Shown: positions 1 through 9,147 of the stretch, one piece after another | Layout: each line of letters begins with the position of its first letter | Position numbering within the stretch: position 1 is the first letter of the stretch | NCBI RefSeq assembly: GCF_002379095.1 | Contig: NZ_NBZV01000008.1 | Span: forward strand, 1 to 64,000 | Source: Polaromonas sp. AER18D-145 | Lineage (GTDB): Bacteria; Pseudomonadota; Gammaproteobacteria; Burkholderiales; Burkholderiaceae_C | Reading direction: 5' to 3' | Length of the DNA stretch: 64,000 bases | The notes under the pieces: generated by a model | What the model was told of the DNA's origin: nothing | Seen by the model: only the letters and a program-made list of their open reading frames with translations | Database searches by the model: none | Made by a program: the position numbers and the translations under genes

Positions 1-128
1 GCCTGTATGAAATCCTACAGATCTTGAACCTGTCCATGTTTGAAACTATCCCTATAAATCAACTACTTACGCCACCATCGCCGGATTCAGACCCGGATTT
101 CGAGCCCGATCAGCTCGCTCTCCTCTGA
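1..128 (+). pseudogene. C-terminal tail of an IS4-like transposase (cut by window edge)
   Basis: An open frame enters from the left edge (codons from base 3) and stops with TGA at 126-128. The last ~41 residues begin LYEILQILNLSMFE and continue to INQLL, then an acidic tail. The EILQIL...FE...P pattern resembles the C-terminus of IS4-family DDE transposases as I remember them. Only the tail is visible, so I cannot say whether the element is intact. It lies 255 bp upstream of the acyl-CoA operon and would mark its left boundary as a mobile junction. The family assignment rests on a short stretch and is moderate. Confidence 0.55.
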
Positions 129-382
129 AGAACGTTGGGACACTACTGATACAAGGTGATGTCGATGGTCCACACACCCGGTTCGGGTAATTGCGGATTT
201 GTCAGTAACCTTTCAATGGACCCTTAAGAAATGTTTATGAATGTCGCGTGAAATTCTTGTTGGTAATTTTCGCGACGAAGAACGATGATTGATTCGCTCT
301 CCTTGGACGGCGCGAAGTTTAAAGTGAGCGACAGGGTTGAAATAATTTCCTTGGCGTAAGTAACTCTGAATTCATTAAAAAA
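129..382. other. AT-richer intergenic leader of the acyl-CoA operon
   Basis: There is no convincing gene here. The stretch runs from the transposase stop to the first carboxyltransferase codon. It probably holds the right terminal inverted repeat of the IS element and the promoter of the downstream operon. I could not fix a -35/-10 pair with confidence. It is visibly AT-richer than the flanking coding DNA. Confidence 0.4.
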
Positions 383-1999
383 ATGCCAGCGATCCAATCT
401 ATCAGTAAAAAGACTGACCCAACATATTTACGCAACCATGAACATATGTCCAGGTTGATTGAACAGTTGAGGTCACTTGAGCATCGTGCAGTATTGCGTT
501 CCGCGAAGGCGGCGTCCAATTTCCACTCGCGCGGCAAACTCCTTCCGCGAGAGCGGCTGGCGAACTTGCTAGATCCAGGACAACCATTCCTCGAATTGAT
601 GACGCTGGCAGGCTATTGCGGTATCGAGGACACGGATCCAGAGACCAGCATTCCAGGTAGTGCCATCGTTGCTGGTATCGGTTGCGTGTCGGGCGTGGTT
701 TGCATGGTGGTGGTTAACGATGCAGGAATCAGTGCCGGCGCCATGCAGTCGATGACCGCGCTTAAAGTCATCCGATGTCAGGAGATTGCGCTAGCCCACC
801 GGTTGCCGTTCTTGCAGTTGGTGGAAAGCGCCGGGGGTAACCTGAAAAAGTACCGGGTGGAACGTTTCATTAACGGCGGCGGCATGTTCTACAACCTGGC
901 ACGGCTGTCGGCGGCCGGTTTGCCCGTCGTGTCGCTGATTCACGGCTCATCCGCTGCCGGGGGGGCCTACTTGCCAGGCCTGTCCGATTACGTGGTGATG
1001 GTGCGCAATCAGGCACGTGCTTTCCTTGCGGGACCCGCATTGCTAAAAGCTGCTACTGGTGAGGAGGCGAGCGAAGAAGAGCTGGGTGGGGCCGACATGC
1101 ACGCCGCCACCTCCGGCCTGGCCGACTATGTGGCCGACGATGACCGTGACGCCATCAGGAAGGTTCGCGACCTGATGTTGGCCATTGGCTGGACCGAGGC
1201 GCCCCGCATCGCCAGCTGGAAGATGCCGCGCTACGAGGCGGCCGACCTGCTGGGCCTGATGCCTGCCGATGCCCGCACCCCCGTGGACATGCGCGAGATC
1301 ATAGCGCGCCTGGTGGACGACTCCGAATTTCACGAATTCAAGCAGATGTATGGCGTGCAAACGGTGTGTGGCTATGCCGCGATTCAAGGCAACCCGGTCG
1401 GCGTTCTGACCAACAACGGGCCGCTGGACACTCTGGGCTCGACCAAAGCGGCCGAGTTCATTCAGCTATGCGTTCAACTGAACCGTCCCATCCTGTTTTT
1501 GCAGAACATCACCGGCTTCATCGTCGGCAAAGCGCACGAAGAGGCTGGCATGATCAAGCACGGCGCCAAGCTGATTCAGGCGTTGTCCAATGCACCGGTG
1601 CCGCGCATCACCATTCTGTGCGGTGCCTCTTATGGCGCGGGCAACTACGGCATGTGTGGACGAGCCTTCAAGCCTGACTTTCTGTTCTCATGGCCCAACG
1701 CCAAGACCGCCGTGATGGGGAGCGAACAGGCCGCGATGACCATGCGCATGGTGGCCGAAGGTGCGGCCAAGCGCTCTGGTCGCCCTGTGGCGCAGGCTGA
1801 ACTGGAAGTCGAAAGCCGCCAGATCACTGAGAACTTTGAGTCCCAGTCCTCTGCCATCTACACCAGCAGCCTGTTGCTTGACGATGGCGTGATTGACCCG
1901 CGCGACACCCGTGAAGTCTTAAGCCTCGTGCTGAACACCATCGCGCAAGGAAAAAACCGTACCGTATCGCCGATTCAGTTTGGTGTCGCAAGATTTTAA
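383..1999 (+). CDS. Acyl-CoA carboxylase, carboxyltransferase (beta) subunit
   Basis: This is the carboxyltransferase half of a biotin-dependent acyl-CoA carboxylase (methylcrotonyl/geranyl/propionyl-CoA family). It moves CO2 from carboxybiotin to an acyl-CoA in the cytoplasm. At 538 aa it has the usual length. Two crotonase-like halves are visible: an N-half glycine-rich segment SSAAGGAYLPGLSDY around residues 190-205 and a C-half segment GASYGAGNYGMCGRAF around 413-428. There is no strong Shine-Dalgarno at ATG 383; an internal Met at base 446 is an alternative start. Next come an acyl-CoA dehydrogenase and the biotin carboxylase subunit, as in liu/atu clusters, so a beta-methyl-branched enoyl-CoA substrate (AtuC/LiuB type) is more likely than propionyl-CoA. 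Exact specificity is unknown. Confidence 0.9.
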   Translation: MPAIQSISKKTDPTYLRNHEHMSRLIEQLRSLEHRAVLRSAKAASNFHSRGKLLPRERLANLLDPGQPFLELMTLAGYCGIEDTDPETSIPGSAIVAGIGCVSGVVCMVVVNDAGISAGAMQSMTALKVIRCQEIALAHRLPFLQLVESAGGNLKKYRVERFINGGGMFYNLARLSAAGLPVVSLIHGSSAAGGAYLPGLSDYVVMVRNQARAFLAGPALLKAATGEEASEEELGGADMHAATSGLADYVADDDRDAIRKVRDLMLAIGWTEAPRIASWKMPRYEAADLLGLMPADARTPVDMREIIARLVDDSEFHEFKQMYGVQTVCGYAAIQGNPVGVLTNNGPLDTLGSTKAAEFIQLCVQLNRPILFLQNITGFIVGKAHEEAGMIKHGAKLIQALSNAPVPRITILCGASYGAGNYGMCGRAFKPDFLFSWPNAKTAVMGSEQAAMTMRMVAEGAAKRSGRPVAQAELEVESRQITENFESQSSAIYTSSLLLDDGVIDPRDTREVLSLVLNTIAQGKNRTVSPIQFGVARF

Positions 2000-2011
2000 C
2001 CAGGAGACAAC

Positions 2012-3178
2012 ATGCTTACCCACGAACATATCGCATTACAGGACAGCGTTAGGCAATTGATTGAAAAAGAAATTGACCCTTTTGTTAACGAATGGGAAGC
2101 AGCCGAAATTTTCCCGGCGCACCAGGTTTTCAAGAAGCTTGGATCGGCTGGCTTCCTCGGTGTCAACAAGCCTGTCGAGTTTGGCGGCATGGGCCTAGAT
2201 TACACCTACGAGATCGCATTTTGCGAGGCCATTGGCGCTGTAAGCGCAGGCGGTGTGGGCATGGCCATTGCGGTGCAGACCGACATGGCGACCCCGGCGC
2301 TTGCGCGCTTTGGCTCGGACGAACTGCGCGAGCTGTTCCTCAAACCCTCCATCGCGGGCGACTACGTGGTGTGTCTGGGTGTGTCTGAGGCGGGCGCGGG
2401 TTCCGATGTGGCCTCGGTCAAGACCACGGCCCGCAAGGATGGAGACGACTACATCATCAACGGCGCCAAAATGTGGATCACCAACGCCCTTCAGGCCGAT
2501 TGGATGTGCTTGCTGGCCAACACCAGCGACGGCGATCCGCACCGCAACAAATCCCTGATCTGCCTGCCGTTGCGCGAAAACGGCAAGCTCCTGCCGGGCA
2601 TCACCATGCAGAAGATCAAGAAGGTGGGCATGTGGTCGTCCGACACGGCGCAGGTATTCTTTGACAATGTGCGCGTGCCCCAGCGCTACCGCATTGGCGA
2701 AGAGGGCATGGGCTTCACCTACCAGATGCGCCAGTTTCAGGAAGAGCGTTTGAGTGGCGCTACGCGCCGCGTGACGGCACTGCTCAACGTTATCAATGAC
2801 ACGATTGACTACACCCGCGAGCGCAAAGCCTTTGGCAAACCCATCCTGGACAACCAGGTGGTTCACTTTCGCATGGCCGAGCTCAAGACAGAGGTGGAGT
2901 TGCTGCGCTCGCTGATCTACCGCGCCGCCCAAGTCCACATGAACAACGGCGATATGACCGAGTTGGCCTCGATGGCCAAGCTCAAGGCCGGCCGGCTGTG
3001 TCGCGAAGTTACGGATTCGTGCCTGCAGTACTGGGGTGGCATGGGTTTTACCTGGGAAAACCCGGTGTCGCGCGCCTGGCGTGACCTGCGCTTGATCTCC
3101 ATCGGGGGTGGGGCCGACGAAGTGATGCTCACCATCATCTGCAAGCACATGGGTATTCTTCCCAAGAAGACAGCGTAA
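2012..3178 (+). CDS. Acyl-CoA dehydrogenase (isovaleryl/citronellyl-CoA type)
   Basis: FAD-dependent alpha,beta-dehydrogenation of an acyl-CoA, passing electrons to ETF. It has 388 aa, with an AGGAGAC ribosome site just upstream of ATG 2012. The FAD-binding KMWITNA stretch is near residue 153. The usual C-terminal YEGT catalytic glutamate motif is replaced by GGGADEVM near 366-373. A glutamate sits in QFQEERLSG near 243-245, where isovaleryl-CoA dehydrogenase keeps its base. That places it with the IVD/AtuD branch. It lies between the two carboxylase subunits, so its product is probably the enoyl-CoA that is then carboxylated. Substrate chain length is not readable from sequence. Confidence 0.9.
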   Translation: MLTHEHIALQDSVRQLIEKEIDPFVNEWEAAEIFPAHQVFKKLGSAGFLGVNKPVEFGGMGLDYTYEIAFCEAIGAVSAGGVGMAIAVQTDMATPALARFGSDELRELFLKPSIAGDYVVCLGVSEAGAGSDVASVKTTARKDGDDYIINGAKMWITNALQADWMCLLANTSDGDPHRNKSLICLPLRENGKLLPGITMQKIKKVGMWSSDTAQVFFDNVRVPQRYRIGEEGMGFTYQMRQFQEERLSGATRRVTALLNVINDTIDYTRERKAFGKPILDNQVVHFRMAELKTEVELLRSLIYRAAQVHMNNGDMTELASMAKLKAGRLCREVTDSCLQYWGGMGFTWENPVSRAWRDLRLISIGGGADEVMLTIICKHMGILPKKTA

Positions 3179-3212
3179 TGACAATAAGGGGGATTTTTCC
3201 GGAAAACATGAC

Positions 3213-5216
3213 ATGAGATTTCACACTGTACTGATCGCCAACCGGGGGGAGATTGCCCTGCGCGTGATGAAAACCGCGCGCCGCTTGGGCTTGCGCACGG
3301 TGGCCGTTTACTCGGACGCGGACCGCGATGCCCTGCATGTGCGCGAGGCCGACATGGCCGTGCACATCGGGCCCGCCGACTCGTCCTTGAGTTACCGCAA
3401 CATCCCCGCCATCCTGATGGCCTGCGCCCGCAGTGGCGCGCAAGCCGTGCATCCCGGCTATGGTTTTCTGTCGGAAAACGCGGAGTTCGCCCAGGCCGTG
3501 GTAGACGCCGGACTGACCTTTATTGGCCCATCATCCCGCGTTATCGCGCTGATGGGCAACAAGGCCCAAGCCAAGACGGCGATGCAGGCGGCGGGGGTGC
3601 CCACGATTCCCGGCGCACAGGACTGCACCGTGGACGAAGACGTGGTGGCTGCGGTGCGGCGCATCGGCTACCCGGTCATCTTCAAAGCGGCGGCGGGCGG
3701 TGGCGGGCGCGGCATGCGCGTGGCTCGAGAAGAGGCTTCACTGCTCAAGAGCTTTCACGAGGCTCAGTCTGAAGCGCTGGGGGCGTTTGGCTCGGACGAA
3801 ATCATCATTGAACGTGCTATCGAGCGCGCCCGCCACATCGAAATTCAGGTGCTCTGCGATGAGCATGGTCACCACTTGCATCTGGGCGAGCGGGACTGCT
3901 CTATGCAGCGCCGTTTTCAAAAGATCATTGAAGAAGCGCCGTCACCAGCCGTGTCGCCGGCCCTGCGCGATGCCATGGGTGCCGTTGCACGCCAGGCTTG
4001 CGCGGCGATTGACTATGTGGGAGTGGGCACGCTGGAGTTTTTGCTAGATCCGGACGGTTCGTTCTATTTTATGGAAATGAATACACGTCTGCAGGTCGAG
4101 CACGGCGTAACCGAGCTGGTGACCGGTCTGGACCTGGTGGAGCAGCAGATACGCGTGGCCCAGGGAGAGCCGCTGGCGTTCGAACAGCAGGACGTGACCC
4201 TGCGCGGCCATGCCATCGAGTTGCGGGTTTGCGCTGAAGACCCAGACGCCGGCTTTGTGCCTCAGGTAGGCCGCGTCGACACTTGGTGCGCGTCGCCCGA
4301 CATCCGTGTTGACACGGCGCTGGAAAGCCCGATGGTGGTAAGTCCGTACTACGACTCTATGGTCGCAAAGTTTCTGACTTGGGCCCCCAGTCGTGAAGAA
4401 TGCATTCAAAAACTCAGTCTGGCTTGCGAGAAAACCGTACTGCTCGGCATCAAGACCAACTTGTCGTTTTTGGAGCGCTGCATCAACCACCCGGTGTTCC
4501 TGCGCGGCGAGGCGACGACCACGTTCCTGAGCCGGGAAGATCTGCGCGGCGTGCACTGGCAGCGCACACCTTCGCTGCATGCGGCGGTTGGGGGTGCTTT
4601 GGCGATCAGCGGCGTGTTCGACACGCTGCGCACCAACGAAGTACGCGGTGCCGCGCAGCGGCCTGCATTCGAGCTTCTGGTGGCGCGCCAAGGCGACGGT
4701 GGAACGGCCGTTTTGCCACAGGACGGAGACCCCGTGCGTGTGCGTGTGCGTCCGGTGATTGACGGATTCATGGTGAGCATGGGTTCTGCGTCTGATGAAT
4801 CCGCAGCGCTTCAAGAGATCAGCGTGACGGATCTGCGCCTGGAGTCCGGCCGCATTGCCTTTGCCGTGGATGGTCTGCGCCGCAGCCTGACGGTTTCACA
4901 GCCTGACCTGCAGACGGTTTGGATTCAAGATGGCGCCTCGGCCTGGTGCTACCAGCGTGCAGTCCGCCAGGCGAGCCTCACCAGCGCTACCGCCGGCATG
5001 TTGCAGATACGCGCCCCGATGACGGGCAGAGTGATCTCCCTACTCCTGCAATTGGGCGACGAGGTCACGGCTCAACAGACCTTGGCGGTGGTGGAGTCCA
5101 TGAAGATGGAAATGCCCATCACGGCCACTGTGGGCGGCACGGTTAGCAAGCTCAACACAAGCGCGGGCGAGCAGATCGCCACCGGCCAAATCCTGATGGA
5201 AATCACACGAGCATGA
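3213..5216 (+). CDS. Biotin carboxylase / biotin carboxyl carrier fusion (alpha subunit)
   Basis: ATP-dependent carboxylation of biotin, with biotin carried on the same chain. It partners the carboxyltransferase at 383-1999. It has 667 aa: an ATP-grasp biotin carboxylase domain from residue 1 (start region VLIANRGEIALR; glycine-rich GGGGRGMR near 162-170), a BT linker, and a C-terminal biotinyl domain with the ESMKMEM motif near 627-633, where the lysine is biotinylated. This one-chain architecture is typical of MccA/AtuF/PccA. A second carboxylase in the window (53573-55545) has these domains on separate chains. The next gene starts with a 4-base ATGA overlap, indicating translational coupling. 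Confidence 0.93.
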   Translation: MRFHTVLIANRGEIALRVMKTARRLGLRTVAVYSDADRDALHVREADMAVHIGPADSSLSYRNIPAILMACARSGAQAVHPGYGFLSENAEFAQAVVDAGLTFIGPSSRVIALMGNKAQAKTAMQAAGVPTIPGAQDCTVDEDVVAAVRRIGYPVIFKAAAGGGGRGMRVAREEASLLKSFHEAQSEALGAFGSDEIIIERAIERARHIEIQVLCDEHGHHLHLGERDCSMQRRFQKIIEEAPSPAVSPALRDAMGAVARQACAAIDYVGVGTLEFLLDPDGSFYFMEMNTRLQVEHGVTELVTGLDLVEQQIRVAQGEPLAFEQQDVTLRGHAIELRVCAEDPDAGFVPQVGRVDTWCASPDIRVDTALESPMVVSPYYDSMVAKFLTWAPSREECIQKLSLACEKTVLLGIKTNLSFLERCINHPVFLRGEATTTFLSREDLRGVHWQRTPSLHAAVGGALAISGVFDTLRTNEVRGAAQRPAFELLVARQGDGGTAVLPQDGDPVRVRVRPVIDGFMVSMGSASDESAALQEISVTDLRLESGRIAFAVDGLRRSLTVSQPDLQTVWIQDGASAWCYQRAVRQASLTSATAGMLQIRAPMTGRVISLLLQLGDEVTAQQTLAVVESMKMEMPITATVGGTVSKLNTSAGEQIATGQILMEITRA

Positions 5217-7075
5217 ACATCTCTATCCACCCCCCCTCCACTGAACGCCGGATACAGATCGGCTGTGCCTCGGGTTTCTGGGGCGATTCCCAGATCGCCG
5301 TGCCACAACTGCTGACAAGCCAGACGCTGGACTACATCGTGTTCGACTATCTGGCCGAAACCACGATGTCGATCCTGCAACGGGCGCGCATGCGCAACCC
5401 CGAGTTGGGCTACGCCACGGATTTTGTGTCGGTGGCCATCAAGCCCAATCTGCGCGCATTGATGGAGCGCCGCATCCGCCTGGTGTCCAATGCTGGTGGA
5501 CTTAACCCCGAGAAATGCCGCGATGCGATCCTGGCGTTGGCGCGTGAGCAAGGGCTTGCGCCGAAGATCGCCATCGTCACGGGCGACGATGTGACCGCGC
5601 TGGCCGCTGAGTTCCGTGCATGTTCCGACATATTTCCCAGCAAACCAGAGGACGCGGTCGCTGTGCCGGCCTCCCCGCTGTCGGCCAGTGCATACCTGGG
5701 CGCGCTGCCGATTGCCGAGGCCTTGCGCACCGGGGCGGATATCGTCATTACCGGGCGCTGTGTGGACAGCGCGCCGTTGGTGGGCATTGCCGCTTACGAG
5801 TTTGACTGGTCCTTTGACGACTACGACCGGCTGGCGCAGGCCAGCTTGGCCGGTCACTTGGTGGAATGCGGCCCGCAGGTAACGGGCGGCCTGTTCACAG
5901 ACTGGGAGACGGTGCCCGACTGGGCCAACATCGGCTATCCGATCGTGAGCCTGGAAAGCAGCGGCGACTTCGAGTTGTACAAACCTCCTGCAACCGGCGG
6001 CCTGATCACGCCCGCGACGGTGACCGAGCAACTCGTTTATGAAATCGGTGACCCCGGTGCCTACCCGTTGCCCGATGTGGTGTGCGACTTCCGCCAAGTG
6101 AAGATAGCTCTGGTGGGTGTAGACCGAGTGCGTGTGATGGGTGCGCGAGGCTGCCAGCCCTCTGCTGACTACAAGGTTACCGTCACCTACCACCAAGGCT
6201 TTCAACTGGCCATCATGATGGCGATTCGCGGCCAGCGCGCGCTGGCCAAGGCGCGGCGAACGGCCGAGGCGCTGCTGGAGCGAACGCGCCTGCAGATGCG
6301 ACAGAATGGGTTTGACGACTACCGCGACACCCTGGTGGAGTTGCTGGGGGCAGAGTCCATGTACGGCCCCCATGCGCGGGTGACCGAAAGCCGCGAGATC
6401 GTGCTGCGTATCGCCGCCCAGCACGAGGATCGCAAGGCGCTGGAATTCTTGCAGAAGGAGGTTGCGTCGGCCGGCATCTCCATGGGGCCGGGTACGCGCA
6501 GTCATTTTGGCGGGCGCGCGGACGTGCAGGCCGTTATCCGCACGGCGTCGTTCTACCTGTGCAAGAGCCGGGTTCCCGTGCTGCTGCAGGCGCAGGCCGG
6601 GACGGCACCGGTGGAGATTGTGCAAGCGGCGATGCAAGGGGTAGAACGGCAAGGCAAATCTGAGCACGCGCAGCACAACGCCATGCCTCAAGCGCTAACT
6701 CCGGGCGCAGACCATGACCCGATTCGCGTGCCCCTGTCACGGCTGGCGCATGCGCGCAGCGGCGACAAAGGTAACGATGCCAACGTAGGGGTGATTGCGC
6801 GCAAGCCGGAGTTTTTGCCGGTGCTCATGCGCGAGCTGACCGCGCCCCGCGTAAAGGACTATTTCCGCCACTTGATTGAGGGCGGCGTGACCCGCTTCGA
6901 GCTGCCCGGCACCAGTGCACTGAACTTCTTCATGGAAAGTGCGCTGGCGGGCGGTGGTTCCTGCAGTCTGCGCTCTGACCCGCTTGGCAAGTCCTACGCC
7001 CAGATGCTGCTAGACCTGGAGGTGGCGTGTCCGCGCGCTCTGTTGCAGGACGGCCACCCGTTTCCAGCGTGGTAA
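5213..7075 (+). CDS. atuA: AtuA-family protein (DUF1446) with C-terminal AtuA-like domain
   Basis: 620 aa. The N-terminal ~455 residues match the acyclic terpene utilisation AtuA family (starting region IGCASGFWGDSQIAVPQLL). A separate C-terminal segment from about 505 (PLSRLAHARSGDKGNDANVG) matches the AtuA-like ferredoxin-fold domain. AtuA is needed for citronellol/geraniol catabolism in pseudomonads, but its biochemical role is not settled. The start overlaps the biotin carboxylase stop by 4 bp, so the two are co-translated. Its presence strengthens the view that the operon handles a methyl-branched acyl-CoA rather than plain propionyl-CoA. Confidence 0.85.
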   Translation: MNISIHPPSTERRIQIGCASGFWGDSQIAVPQLLTSQTLDYIVFDYLAETTMSILQRARMRNPELGYATDFVSVAIKPNLRALMERRIRLVSNAGGLNPEKCRDAILALAREQGLAPKIAIVTGDDVTALAAEFRACSDIFPSKPEDAVAVPASPLSASAYLGALPIAEALRTGADIVITGRCVDSAPLVGIAAYEFDWSFDDYDRLAQASLAGHLVECGPQVTGGLFTDWETVPDWANIGYPIVSLESSGDFELYKPPATGGLITPATVTEQLVYEIGDPGAYPLPDVVCDFRQVKIALVGVDRVRVMGARGCQPSADYKVTVTYHQGFQLAIMMAIRGQRALAKARRTAEALLERTRLQMRQNGFDDYRDTLVELLGAESMYGPHARVTESREIVLRIAAQHEDRKALEFLQKEVASAGISMGPGTRSHFGGRADVQAVIRTASFYLCKSRVPVLLQAQAGTAPVEIVQAAMQGVERQGKSEHAQHNAMPQALTPGADHDPIRVPLSRLAHARSGDKGNDANVGVIARKPEFLPVLMRELTAPRVKDYFRHLIEGGVTRFELPGTSALNFFMESALAGGGSCSLRSDPLGKSYAQMLLDLEVACPRALLQDGHPFPAW

Positions 7076-7146
7076 CGCTTCGCGCCTTAAGCAGTTGTCG
7101 CGTTACCGTTTCATCGTTTCATCGTCAAAACCAAAAGGAGATAAGC

Positions 7147-8124
7147 ATGCAGACAAATCGTAGAGAGTTCATGGCCTTGAGCGCTGGCGCTCTGATGCTA
7201 GGCTTGCCCGGGGCCGCGCGCGCGCAGCAGTTGGACAAACCGGTGCGCATCATTGTTGCCTACGCGGCTGGTGGAGCGTCCGACACCATCGCCCGCTACG
7301 TGGCCGAGAAGATTACCCAGAAGGTAGGGCATCCGGTGATTGTGGAGAACAGGCCCGGGGCCGATGGCAATATTGCGGCGGAAGCGGTGGCTCGGGCCTC
7401 GGCAGACAACAGCTATACGCTGCTGGTATCCGGAGTATCCACGCATGCGGCCAACGCATCGATCTACAAGAAACTGCCGTTCGATCCGGAGCGCGACTTT
7501 ACGCCGATGACCACCTTGATGAGTTCCCCCTACCTGATGGTGATCAACCCCCAGCGCGTGAAGGTGACCACCTTGAGGGAGTTTGTTGCAAGCGCCAAGG
7601 CCGAGTCCAAAGACCTATCCTTCGCCAGTGCTAATGTGGGTGGTCGCGTTGCCGGTGAGCGTTTTCGCGCGCTGGCCCAAATTCAGGCGGTGAACGTGCC
7701 CTACAAGTCCAGTCCGCAGGCGATGACGGACCTGCTCGGTGGTCAGTTTGACTTTTACTTCTGCGACACGGTGACGGCCCTGCCCCAGATACAGGCCGGG
7801 AAAATCGTCGCATTGGGGGTGTCGGTACGGAACCGCATGTCCATGCTGCCGAATGTGCCAGCGATTGCCGAGTCGGGTTACCCCGATTTTGATGTGTCGT
7901 CGTGGATATCCATGTGGAGCGCCGCCTCGGTGCCGGTTGATGTCTCGAACCGCCTGGCCGAATGGGTTAACTCGGCACTGGATAATCCACAAGGACGTGA
8001 CTTTATAACGAGCAAGGGGCAGTTGCCTTTCCCCGGCTCACCCAGCCAGTTGCGTGCCCTGCAGCGCCGCGATACCGTGGAGTGGGGTAATATTATTCGC
8101 TCGGCAGGTATGCAGCAGCCATGA
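7147..8124 (+). CDS. Bug-family tripartite tricarboxylate transporter substrate-binding protein
   Basis: Periplasmic solute receptor of about 325 aa. I chose ATG 7147 because AAAAGGAGATAAGC precedes it; the frame is open upstream to 7027. The N-terminus has a twin arginine (NRREFM), a hydrophobic stretch and an ARA cleavage site, so export may be by Tat. The mature protein begins with KPVRIIVAYAAGGASD and has ENRPGADGN, both hallmark Bug motifs. Bug receptors bind carboxylates and are expanded in Burkholderiales. No membrane TctA/TctB partners are in the window, so this is an orphan receptor that may bind the acid substrate of the operon and work with a remote transporter or as a sensor. Confidence 0.9.
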   Translation: MQTNRREFMALSAGALMLGLPGAARAQQLDKPVRIIVAYAAGGASDTIARYVAEKITQKVGHPVIVENRPGADGNIAAEAVARASADNSYTLLVSGVSTHAANASIYKKLPFDPERDFTPMTTLMSSPYLMVINPQRVKVTTLREFVASAKAESKDLSFASANVGGRVAGERFRALAQIQAVNVPYKSSPQAMTDLLGGQFDFYFCDTVTALPQIQAGKIVALGVSVRNRMSMLPNVPAIAESGYPDFDVSSWISMWSAASVPVDVSNRLAEWVNSALDNPQGRDFITSKGQLPFPGSPSQLRALQRRDTVEWGNIIRSAGMQQP

Positions 8125-8160
8125 CGGTGCATGATGGGTATGATGGGCTGCGTACTTTTT
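8115..8160 (+). terminator. Possible rho-independent terminator after the Bug gene
   Basis: GCAGCC (8115-8120) can pair with GGCTGC (8146-8151), followed by GTACTTTTT. The loop is long (25 nt) and the stem short, so this is weak. Its place between convergent genes is right for a terminator. Confidence 0.3.
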
Positions 8161-8173
8161 CTCCGGCTCATGC

Positions 8174-9022
8174 TCAGGTCGGGGAAAACAGTTCGGTGAG
8201 TTTGCGGGTGGCGTCACTGCTGTCGTCCATACGGGCGTAGAGCTGGTAGCTGACGGAGGGTAGCGGCGCTAACCCAAGTTCCTGGTCCACCACTTTGAGG
8301 TCCGGCGTGAGCATCTCAATCGTTCGCGCCGTGATGCCCAGGCCGGCACGCAAGGCGGCGCGCAGGCCGGTCACGGTGGTGGTCTGAAAAGTCGGGCGCC
8401 AGGCCCGATTCTGTGCCTCCAGGCTCTCTAGTGCCATGCGCCGGAACACGCATGGCGAGTCAATCAGAACCAGTGGCAGTGTCGGGCTTTGCAAGTGGTG
8501 GGCGCGCGTACCAGAAAGCCAGACCACCGGCGAGGTGCGCAGCACGATGCGGCGAAACTCATCATGGTTTTCCAGGTCGAGCATCAGGTCGATGTCCCCG
8601 CGCCGTAGCGCGGACGCCAACCAGCGGCTGCGCCCCACCTTGATTTCGATGCGAAGACTGGGGTAGGTTTCCGCACACAAGGCCAAGTAGTCCGGCAGCA
8701 AGGTGTCTACCCCATCCGCACAGGCTCCTAGCTTGACCGGGAAGTCAAATACATCTTGCGCCATGGCACGGCAGGCTTCGTCGTTGAGGCTCATGATGCG
8801 CTTGGCATATTCCAGCAGTCGCGCGCCTTGGTCGGTCAGCCGCTTGTTGCGACCGATGCGCACAAACAAGGTGCAGCCCAGAACGGACTCCAGCCGCTGC
8901 ATCTGCTGCGATACCGCGGCCTGCGAACGAAACACCGTTTCTGCCGCGACAGCAAAGCTCTCGCGCTCCGCCACAGCGGTGAAGGTACGAAGCAGGCCTA
9001 GGTCCAGATTACGCAGTCCCAT
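8174..9022 (-). CDS. LysR-family transcriptional regulator
   Basis: 282 aa, with an N-terminal winged helix-turn-helix (LDLGLLRTFTAVAERESF, then AAETVFRSQAAVSQQMQRLE) and a C-terminal periplasmic-binding-protein-like effector domain. It is divergent from the CoA-transferase gene at 9148 and convergent with the Bug gene. By LysR convention it probably controls the divergent promoter in 9023-9147, and perhaps the whole 383-13727 block. The effector is unknown; an acyl-CoA or the free acid is plausible. Confidence 0.9.
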   Translation of the reverse strand: MGLRNLDLGLLRTFTAVAERESFAVAAETVFRSQAAVSQQMQRLESVLGCTLFVRIGRNKRLTDQGARLLEYAKRIMSLNDEACRAMAQDVFDFPVKLGACADGVDTLLPDYLALCAETYPSLRIEIKVGRSRWLASALRRGDIDLMLDLENHDEFRRIVLRTSPVVWLSGTRAHHLQSPTLPLVLIDSPCVFRRMALESLEAQNRAWRPTFQTTTVTGLRAALRAGLGITARTIEMLTPDLKVVDQELGLAPLPSVSYQLYARMDDSSDATRKLTELFSPT

Positions 9023-9094
9023 AAGTATTCCTTAACAGTTTTTCCATTTTCCTCCATTTTCTAACTGGTACTGAGTAGCAGACAAGATTAAGAT

Positions 9095-9108
9095 TTTTCC
9101 ATTGAAAA
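9095..9108. promoter_or_regulatory. Inverted repeat in the LysR/CoA-transferase divergent region
   Basis: TTTTC (9095-9099) and GAAAA (9104-9108) flank CATT, about 40 bp before the CoA-transferase start. The region is AT-rich and has repeated TTTTCC tracts. It is a reasonable place for LysR binding, but the T-N11-A pattern was not resolved, so this is tentative. Confidence 0.3.
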
Positions 9109-9147
9109 TGAGATTCAAACCAATTGGCCCTGCTGCGGGCACTGCAT

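Noticed and set aside
5072..6691. 539-codon minus-strand ORF opposite AtuA
   Set aside because: Shadow frame; AtuA on the plus strand has recognisable domains and a coupled start.
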